A stretch of DNA of 64,000 bases, taken from assembly GCF_000004195.4 (NCBI RefSeq), contig NC_030684.2, forward strand, positions 108,282,429 through 108,346,428, written 5' to 3'. Shown piece after piece: positions 56,223 through 64,000 of the stretch. Position numbers and translations under genes: made by a program. Numbering within the stretch: position 1 is the stretch's first letter; every line of letters starts with the position of its first letter. The notes beneath the pieces were generated by a model. That model was not told the origin of the DNA, did not search any database, and saw only the letters and a list, made by a program, of their open reading frames with translations. Source of the stretch: Xenopus tropicalis (taxonomy: Eukaryota > Chordata > Amphibia > Anura > Pipidae).

Positions 56223-58357
56223 ATAGAAGAAGCAGACCCCACGGTTGCAGGGGGACCCAGACCTCTATACCACTGTAAGGTTATGCACCCGGTGCACATG
56301 TCTGATGCAGCAGTGCAAGGGGGAGGTAGGCAACAAATTTTTGCAAGGGGGCCCAGCAGCATATGGTTCTGCCACAGATAGATATAGAATGACCAGTGGA
56401 ACAATGAAACTTAACCATCACATGAGCCAACATTTCGATTTTTGTACAAAACCAAGGCTGACATTGATTAAGCCACAATACATCTTAAGGTTTAATTACC
56501 CGCAGACAAACTGCACAAGGACCTATGACTCTATTATATACAAGTTCCCTCAATACCTCTCTACCTAAATATCTAAAAGAGAAATGTAGTGTCTTAGCTT
56601 GGTTGCAATGAAAGAAAAATACATTCATTAAGTGAGGAGGAGATACAGTCATAATGCTTTTACACTGCCCATATAAATTGGGCTGATCCAATTGAATCAC
56701 AGGGGGAGCCTTGGCAGGCATGGTAAGAAATGGCTGTGAGTGATTTATAATTAGAAGGGCAAATTATTCATTTTAATGTTAATATTAACATTTAATACAA
56801 GCCCTATGTATCTGATTTATGTTGAACAAATAATAGATGTATATTTTAACTCAAGGGTTGTGGAACTGCTGATGGGGTATGGCAGGTGCACTGTATTGTT
56901 TGCTGCTACTATCCTTATAAATCAGTTCCTCTGTATCTTTAACTGGAATGTAATAGAAGGACAGTCATACAGACCAATGGGCAATGCCGTTATACATAAT
57001 CAAAATGTTAAGGGACGTTATTCTTATATTTGTACACGACTAGTTAAAATGTGTAATGCTGGGTTCTGCAGAGAGGTGGTGACCTATGTTTTGGTATTAT
57101 ACACACATTTACGGGTTTCAAATTGAGTGAAAAAAAAAATACAGAATCTTTTTTAAATAGAATTTGTTCACAAAATAACTTTTTTCTTTGCTTTGTGTTC
57201 TATGCCGATGATGCATGAAGCTCTATGGATTTTGCCTCATTTCAGAACCATGTTAAAGAGGACTATAAAGTGGTTTATTTGACATTGGAAAAGTAAACAA
57301 ATAGCACTAAAGATGGTCAAGTAAAGCTCTTGTCATTCCAAAGCCATTTGAAATACTTCGGTAATTCCTCTGTAAACACTGAATGACCTCAAAGCCGCTA
57401 TTAGTATAGGAAATAATTCATTCCCAGTGATGCCGAAGGGGGAGGGTTAAATGGGCAACAATAATAAACTGTGTTTATAAAAGGCTGGAAACATGCAGCA
57501 CTTTACATAAATACATTGTTCTTTTTTCAAGGAACCAATCAAGGGACAATCATATTTTGTGCTGGGAGTGTAAGTAGAATGGCCCAAGATTAGACATACT
57601 TGACATTGGACACTGACATTGACCAAATGAAAATATAAAACTCACCTGGATAACAGGATGCTTTGCAGGAACAAGCGCTCTGTAGAAAATGGAATTGCAT
57701 GCAAGTTAATGCAATAGAAAATATTTTTATTGTAGTGAAAAGGACAAAGGGATCTCATTAATTAGACAGAAGATATCTAAAAGTGGTGCAAAAATGTTTT
57801 TTCAACTTTTGCAAAGTTTCATAGTAATCAGATTAGTATCAGGTGTGTCTGGCTCAGATCAAAACAGGGAGGGGCACAATAATAGTATTTTACACTTAGT
57901 TCAAAAACCATTTGATGGTTTCCCCCAGCATCCCACTGCACACTACTGTTCATTCATTCATTAAAGTTCTACATGTAGTTGCAGAGGTCAAAGCATTAGC
58001 AGCCAATGATACTAACAACCTGACTTTAGCCTGAGTCCCTTTAGTAAATGAAAAAAAAAACAGCCACGATTACTTCTATAGAGTGTGCCACAGCAATCTG
58101 AGTTGTTCTTCCCAGTGATCAATGCCACTCTGGAACTTGCACAGTAAGAAAATTCTCTGGAGATCTCTGTACCGCCCAGTTGCACATCCTTACTCACTAC
58201 TGGGGAGTATTGGGAACAGTAACTAAAAGAGCTCTCTGAAGAGGATCCCTGGATCAGGGACCCAGATTAGCAATTAGAATTATTGGTGGTTGCCTAACAA
58301 AATGGTATTTTCTGTGAGTTTTGGGTTTCATAATCCTAAGGTATTAAATTAAGTTAT
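56223..58357. other. Unassigned DNA; candidate conserved block 57310-57430
   Basis: 56223-56400 (GGGGGACCCAGACC, GGGGGCCCAGCAGC) may be an unrecognised GC-rich repeat. The rest appears unique. The 116-codon frame at 56776-57126 has no recognisable domain. 57310-57430 lacks repeats and looks conserved in style only. Confidence 0.3.
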
Positions 58358-58740
58358 CCATCATCATCATCATTTGTTTATATAGCGCCAGCAGATTACG
58401 CAGAACATCATAATAAATTTAAACAAACAGGGATCTTTAAAAGTTTAACAAACAAGGGTGTACTGAGTAACAATAGGATCAGAGGGCCCTGCTCGCAAGA
58501 GCTTACACTCTACAGGGGTTAAGGGTACATTGAAACAAAAGGAATGTGGGTATTGATTCACTCTGTTGAAACCCAATCTATGGAACAAATGAGTATTGTT
58601 GAGAACAAAGCCTATGTATGTGCCCTTAAAAATGGAAATTACTCGGCAGTGGCCTGATTCGAACCGGGACCCACTGTGTACTCGACTCAAGGGCACCCCA
58701 GCTAGCCACCAAAGCGCTCACCATCCTGTCGCCACGACTC
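58358..58740 (-). mobile_element. tRNA-derived SINE, near full length, minus strand
   Basis: Read on the minus strand, the head starts GTCGTGGCGACAGGATGG and carries a perfect B box GGTTCGAATC (complement at 58656-58665). The length between boxes fits a class II (Ser/Leu-like) tRNA ancestor. The tail contains GTAAGCTCTTGCGAGCAGGG, CTGCTGGCGCTATATAAAC and a terminal (ATG)n microsatellite (58358-58374). It shares the 'GTAAGCTC' body with 50767-51030. Acceptor-stem pairing is broken, so it is not a functional tRNA gene. Confidence 0.72.
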
Positions 58741-58773
58741 CTTGCTTCTGCTGTGCCCACAGCCACTCCCAGT

Positions 58774-58800
58774 CTGTGCATTCCACTGTGGAATGCACAG
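58774..58800. repeat. Perfect 27-bp palindrome (13-bp arms)
   Basis: CTGTGCATTCCAC and GTGGAATGCACAG flank a single central T. It lies 33 bp beyond the head of the minus-strand SINE. Confidence 0.95.
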
Positions 58801-58969
58801 CCATCTTTATTTTTTAACAGCAAGTAAGTAGTGCAGCGGAGTGGAAGTAGTGGTGTCTGGGGGCGACTGGCTTGTGGGGAGGTGGCAGGGCTCAACAAAG
58901 TTGTGGCCAACCAGGATTTTTTCTGTTACCCCAGTGGTCCAGTCAATGGGAAAGTTCAGGCAATGTCAC

Positions 58970-59488
58970 TGCAAAAGTAACCGTGGAAACCAAATAATTG
59001 CATTCATTGTTCTACCTGCTGGCTGAAAAAAAGCCAATCACTGATTGGTTGGTATGGCTTATATAATAACCAATCAGTTTATAGGCAACAAATTTATTAT
59101 TTGGTTATTGCTTTTAGACCTCTGTACACTGTAAGTAGCCTGCATTGTGCAGGGTATTTGTTTTATTACTATTATACACACATTTATTACTATTTCTGCT
59201 TTCCTTTTTATTTTATACACATTGAGGATCGAGTTCCCACTACAATCAATGCTTGATTTGGGTTCCTATTTGCTTCATTCCAATTATATGTCTGGTGAGC
59301 ATATATATTGGACATATTGAGTGGGTTTGACACACTGCAATATAGTTTATCACAAGCACTTTTGGAGTTTGGCTTATACAGCAATCATACGTTTTGCACT
59401 AGATTTTGTTTTTGTTTTTTATTTTTATGCGCTTCCATCAGCGTTATTGTGCAAACAAATTTACCCGTTGTTGATAAATGAGTCCCAC
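58970..59488. mobile_element. 25618-type MITE split by about 390 bp
   Basis: AAAGTAACCGTGGAAACCAA, TTGTTCTACCTGCTGGCTGA and CACTGATTGGTTGGTATGGC follow the left two-thirds of the 25618-25788 element. The expected end, CAAATTTACCCGTTGTTGAT followed by AAATGAGTCCC, appears only at 59452-59488. The intervening DNA is AT-rich, without recognised TIRs. Confidence 0.55.
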
Positions 59489-60387
59489 TAGTAGAGGGTG
59501 TTGTTCACAAAAGTTGAGAAAAGTTGAATTTGCAGAACTGCTATTACTATTACTGAGAAAAAAATATGGTGTAACGTGGTGAAAAACATCTGAAAGTATG
59601 ATTAAGAGAAGTTAACTGAAAATTGGTGTAATTTTTGACACCTTGTTTCCATTGAGATTGAAGATGAATTTGTTGTAGAAAAATCTACTGGATTTATGTT
59701 TCAAAAGCTCGAATGTCTGGTACAATGTACAATGTACAATGTTGTACATTTTTTTTTAAAAACATGCTGAATATTTATGTATTTAAAATTAAAAAAATGT
59801 AACCAAAATTCAACAAATCTTCCCTATGGAAAAGAGACAGCATCTATTGAGGACCCAATGGCTAAATTTATAGACATATGGACCCCTTGGATTCTTCATA
59901 ATGAACGCTCATCATAATTTCTTTGTTGTTGCCCCTGGAGGATTCTTTTAGTTATTTTTACAGTTTTCTGCAGTACAGATTGGGTTATTTAAAAATAAGT
60001 TAGAAAAAAAATATATTAAAACAGAGATGTGCCCATTGAATTCAAAGAAATGCTTTTATTTACATGCTTTGTGATAGAGGTACATTCAAATGCCTGTGTG
60101 TAAGAGCCCTAAAATATGCTAGAAAATACATGTAAGAATAACATTTTCAGTTATAACTGCAATTTAAAATCCACAGATTCTTAAAAAAGAATAATATGTA
60201 CTTATTGTACATTATTTACTTCTAATGACAAAATATGCTTTAAATTCTGTAATGTTCTTTTGGGTAATAACTAATACGACTCAAACCTTCATTCTAGGAA
60301 TCTGCTATTATAAGTGGCATTTGGAAAAAAAAAATAATTTAGGCTTAGCCATTTTTTTCTGCTAATAATATCTGGGATGTGCTGATT
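59489..60387. other. Unassigned AT-rich sequence
   Basis: Contains a small ACAATGTACAATGTACAATG triplication (59722-59742). No gene recognised. Confidence 0.35.
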
Positions 60388-60388
60388 C

Positions 60389-60421
<33 letters not shown>

Positions 60422-60449
60422 GTCATCATCACCATTGTCATCATCATCA
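60388..60449. repeat. (CAT)n microsatellite, interrupted
   Basis: About 11 perfect CAT units, then interruptions by CGT, CAC and TGT units, then CATCATCATCAG. Confidence 0.95.
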
Positions 60450-61365
60450 GGGCTCAATTTCCTTAATATCACATAACATTTTTCTTACTGCTCAGCCATT
60501 GTTCCCATATCTCTGACATTGAAATTGTTCCCACTAAGCACAGTGCAGACACAATCAATTCTGGCATGACCAATTGCAATCATAATTGCTAGTTTTCACA
60601 TTTCATTGCCCCTGTAATTGTTAAATCAATTGCAACCTTAATCAGTCCTATTTTGTTCCAAGGTTAAAGAAATCCTAACTTCATAGATCAGACTTTAGCA
60701 TTAACTGTGATATTATATGTTAATATAAATGGCACAACAAATTGTTGGGGTTAGGGTAATGAACTTTCCCCACAGAGCCAGGGCCTCAGGCAGGCAGTAT
60801 AAGTGAGATAAGGGTTATAATGCACAGTGGAGGGAATTTCCATATGATTCCTAGAGTGTCAAAGCATTGCAATTACAATACAAATGGTAAAGGAAAGTTC
60901 AGCTGTTCTTGAATGAATATACAAAGGTATTTATAGTGAAATAGTTTGTAGTAAATTGAAGATGGACAGAGGAAGGGAAGCTTAGAAGGAAAACCCTGGT
61001 GTTTAAGACCATCTTCCATTCATTGCCACACAAATCTTGATAAAGTTGTATGCTGCATGAAGATCTAGATAAGTCAGAACAGCCAACGAGAAGCAGGTGG
61101 TCAAATAAAACCTCAGGAATGTCAGAATATCTTGCATATACTCCTGTTGGTATCAAAAAGAGAAAGTGGGTAGGATTGACCAAGGGGAGTCATAGATCTG
61201 GAAGAAGATCTTTGGGGTATCATAACAGTAATGGAGAATCTTAGATTTCTTAGAAAAGACATCAAAGATTAAAGCTCTGTATATCAGTGGCTGTCACAGC
61301 CACATTTTAAAGAACTGTTTTGCAGCACTAAAGGCACACAGGACTCCAGGACTCCTGCCTTTTTC
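60450..61365. other. Unassigned sequence
   Basis: No gene or repeat recognised. Confidence 0.35.
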
Positions 61366-61621
61366 TTAAGGTGGCCATACACGTTACAATTACGATCTTT
61401 CATACCCTCCACTAAAGTTCAGGGCTGAATTGTCAGATATGGAGATAGAAACAATAGGAATTCTACCCCTATCTGACGATTCAGCCCTTAACGCATACTT
61501 TAGCATTGGATGCCTTCAACAGCGCCTGATCAAAATCTTTTGTCCCACTTGATCGACGAGACAACCGATATCAGCCACCTTGTTTTGTACGATAATATCG
61601 GTGCGTGTATGGCCACCTTTA
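61366..61621. mobile_element. GGCCATAC-type TTAA MITE, both TIRs, about 256 bp
   Basis: TTAAGGTGGCCATACACG at the left and CGTGTATGGCCACCTTTA at the right are inverted copies. The right target is TTAC rather than TTAA. Internal arms GGGCTGAATTGTCAGATA and TATCTGACGATTCAGCCC (61422-61488) form a second palindrome. It is the most complete copy of this family in the window. Confidence 0.85.
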
Positions 61622-64000
61622 CCTGAAAAGTAAAATGCAGTCTGGTTCATTGGGTTAGTAAGAGCTGGTAACAAGAAAACAAATATGACAATAAATTAAA
61701 AATAAGACTTATACCCAGCTGTCCTAGCACTATCTATACTATAGGATACTTTAAGTTAAAGGACCTTAGTTTACAATCATTTGGCTAGCTAGAATCTGAT
61801 ATGCTACTATGTTAAGCTGCATGGACATATTATGTTTTCTTCATAGATACTTGTCCGGGGCTGCCATTTTGGACTTTTAGAACAGGGCATCTGTGCTGTT
61901 TGTATATGCCAGTGAGCCATTGCCATTAGTTTTGGTGTTCTGAGCATGAACCAGTCTGGGACATGAAGAACTTCACATGCTCAATGCCCAGGGTGACAGC
62001 AAATATATTAATAGAGAATAAGCATGATGTCACCATATTACTGGGCAGTAACGAGAAACATTTGAGTAGAGTTAGCTTTATTAATCAGGTTCACTGTAGA
62101 TGGTAACATTTTTCATGTGGTTCTTGATCTTTAAGAGAACTCCCCCTTTACCTTCTTTTTTCCAACAAAGAAAAAATGTTCTATGGGCCAGTGCATAGAA
62201 CAATCTGCCCAGAGCCTGCCACTTATTATTTATGCTTAGGAGGGCAATGTCCTCTGCCTGGCTTAGAGATACAAAGAGGGAGTATACTAGAACCCCTTTC
62301 AGTATCAGAGCATCAAACTTGGGCCAACAGGGAGATAATGAGAAGTCCCACTATTGTGTTTGGACAAATGCAACGCATTAGAGTTGTCCTATCCACACTT
62401 TCCAACATTAATGACAGACACGGTGTTCAGCAGGAAAGAGAAAATAAAATCGATTCTGTTTTCCAAGCTGAATCTCAAGATTGCACTCTAGCGATATGGA
62501 GACTCATCACGTATGCAGAGGGAATAAAAAGGGACAGTGGAACGGAGCACAGAATCACAGCTCTGCGTCTGGCGTGGCTCCAGAGCAATGAGATTTTTTA
62601 AACCAGATTTGAAAAAAAAAAAAATCAATAGCATCTGTGGTATTATGGTTAATTAAAGAAGCTCTTGAGCAGCGCTGAGAGGCCTGGCCGGGGAGTGAGA
62701 CAGCTGAAACCTGATTAACCACAAAAACATTTCTTTTTTAAAGATCTGAGTGGATGGACCAGGAGCTGCTTTGCGAGGGATATGGGGAAATTGCTTTTAC
62801 TTTAACTTTCTTTAAGTAATCAATACACCACCATTATCGGCCTCCTGTATTCCATTCACTGCTTATTCAGCCTTTGGGCTTAAAGGTTTCAGGAAGGAAT
62901 GGAATTCAAGTTTTTTTTCCAAGCACTCCAGTGTACAACTTAACAAAATAGTTCTATGTGCAGCATGATGCATAAAGGGCCATCTCACAAGAACGCTAAT
63001 GTTAAAATACAATTCGCTTTTAGCTAAAAAAGCATGTTGTGAAATATCCTCCGCCTTGATTATGTTCACCCATGTGTACCTTTAAAGGGCCACTTACATT
63101 TTCTTGTAGAGTTGTGCTCAGTACAGCGGAATACCTTTGCTGACTTTAATGTTGTCTGTGACTTGGCTGCGGCTATGCCTGTATAAGTCAACTGTGATTA
63201 CTTCTGACTGACCATACCCTGTTATATTAGTTACCCTTTGCTGCTGGGTCACATTCCCTTGTCAGCAAACTGTTTGGTTCCCCCTCTATAAAACAGCAGA
63301 TTTGAAATTAGCAATTGATTTTCATGCATACTGATTATGGTCACCTAACCATTGTAGCCTGAATCATGCCTCTAAATTACAGACAAGTTGGCATACAATA
63401 TATGGGTGCAATATATACTGGGTGTAAAAGGGGTTTGGTGATAGGATTTAGGTTATACCCAATGCAAATTCCAAGAGACAGGTGGAAGGGGGAAATTAAG
63501 GTGCATGATATGAATTTATATGTAACATGCTAGAATATAGTGCATTTAAATGCACCTTTGGGCCTTTACTCTCTTTAAGTCTGACTGCATTATTCAGCAT
63601 TACCTATTATGGCCAAATATACTTCTTGCACTTTCCTTGGGGTTGCCACCTTTCTTGTCAAAATTTCCTTGCTGGTTTGCTAGAAGAGCGGTGGGTTCAT
63701 GAGGGGGTAGGGAAATGATGTAAAAGGGACAGTTCAGTCAAATCAAGTGATAATTTGGTGAGGTGGGTGGGAGGGGGCATGGGAACTTGGACCTCGGCTC
63801 GGCCAGGTAGCAACCATAACTTCCCTATATTTTTGATCAATGCCAGTGTCCATCTACCTCCTGTTCTGAATTATGCACCTGTGTGCCTTATTGACACAGC
63901 AGAAGCTGGCAGTAAGTCCAGGGTTCCTACCAGGGGGAATTCAATCAGAATTTTGGTTCTTACAAGTTACTAGTAGTGGCTTTTTGCTGCCCCTGGTAAC
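61622..64000. other. Unassigned unique DNA; candidate conserved block 62380-62760
   Basis: About 2.4 kb without recognised repeats. It contains a 141-codon plus frame (62176-62601) with no recognisable domain. The 62380-62760 part (AATCTCAAGATTGCACTC, GGTTAATTAAAGAAGC, CCTGATTAACCACAAAA) is non-repetitive and regulatory-looking. No splice-site-flanked exon is convincing. Confidence 0.3.

Noticed and set aside
58640..58745. A functional tRNA gene
   Set aside because: The B box is good, but the acceptor stem and anticodon arm do not fold and a SINE body and tail follow.
62176..62601. 141-codon protein-coding exon
   Set aside because: No recognisable domain, no splice context and an ordinary start context. 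Kept only as a conserved-block candidate.

Overview
This window reads as vertebrate intergenic or intronic DNA, most likely from a pipid frog (Xenopus; X. laevis and X. tropicalis cannot be told apart from this stretch). The call rests on its repeats. It carries many TTAA-flanked MITEs with TTAAAGG termini (the Xenopus T2 type), TTAA-flanked elements starting GGTGGCCATAC, 8-bp-TSD hAT-type MITEs, a CR1 LINE ending in TATGTAAC repeats, and tRNA-derived SINEs. All family names come from memory, not from a database search. I found no host protein-coding exon, rRNA, functional tRNA or CRISPR array. The only convincing protein-coding sequence is the reverse transcriptase ORF of the CR1 element.

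Layout. 1-1.2 kb: fragments of GGCCATAC-type and other MITEs. 1.3-10.9 kb: mostly unique AT-rich DNA with a TA microsatellite and a few hAT and palindromic elements. 10.9-12.8 kb: a T2 element with a second T2 element inserted in it, then several fragments. 13.8-14.1 kb: a hAT MITE with a perfect TSD. 17.3-19.3 kb: a 5'-truncated CR1 with an uninterrupted 617-codon RT ORF. 20.28-21.84 kb: a 1.55-kb ATCT microsatellite with higher-order structure. 22.5-25.8 kb: a run of MITEs. 27.1-34.6 kb: the densest transposon stretch, with nested insertions and a 926-bp hAT element with an 8-bp TSD. 35-39.9 kb: palindromic elements, an inverted pair of GC-rich hAT MITEs and a 20-21-bp minisatellite. 40-64 kb: mainly unique DNA with scattered SINEs, hairpins, microsatellites and one possible coding relic near 43.3 kb.

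The sequence gives a record of mobile-element activity. Terminal inverted repeats plus intact or nearly intact target duplications define several exact insertions. Four or five nested insertions give a relative order of events. Several unique blocks (about 28.3, 36.7, 52.7, 55.3, 57.4 and 62.5 kb) contain no recognisable repeat and many homeodomain-like TAAT motifs; I flag them only as candidates for conserved non-coding DNA.
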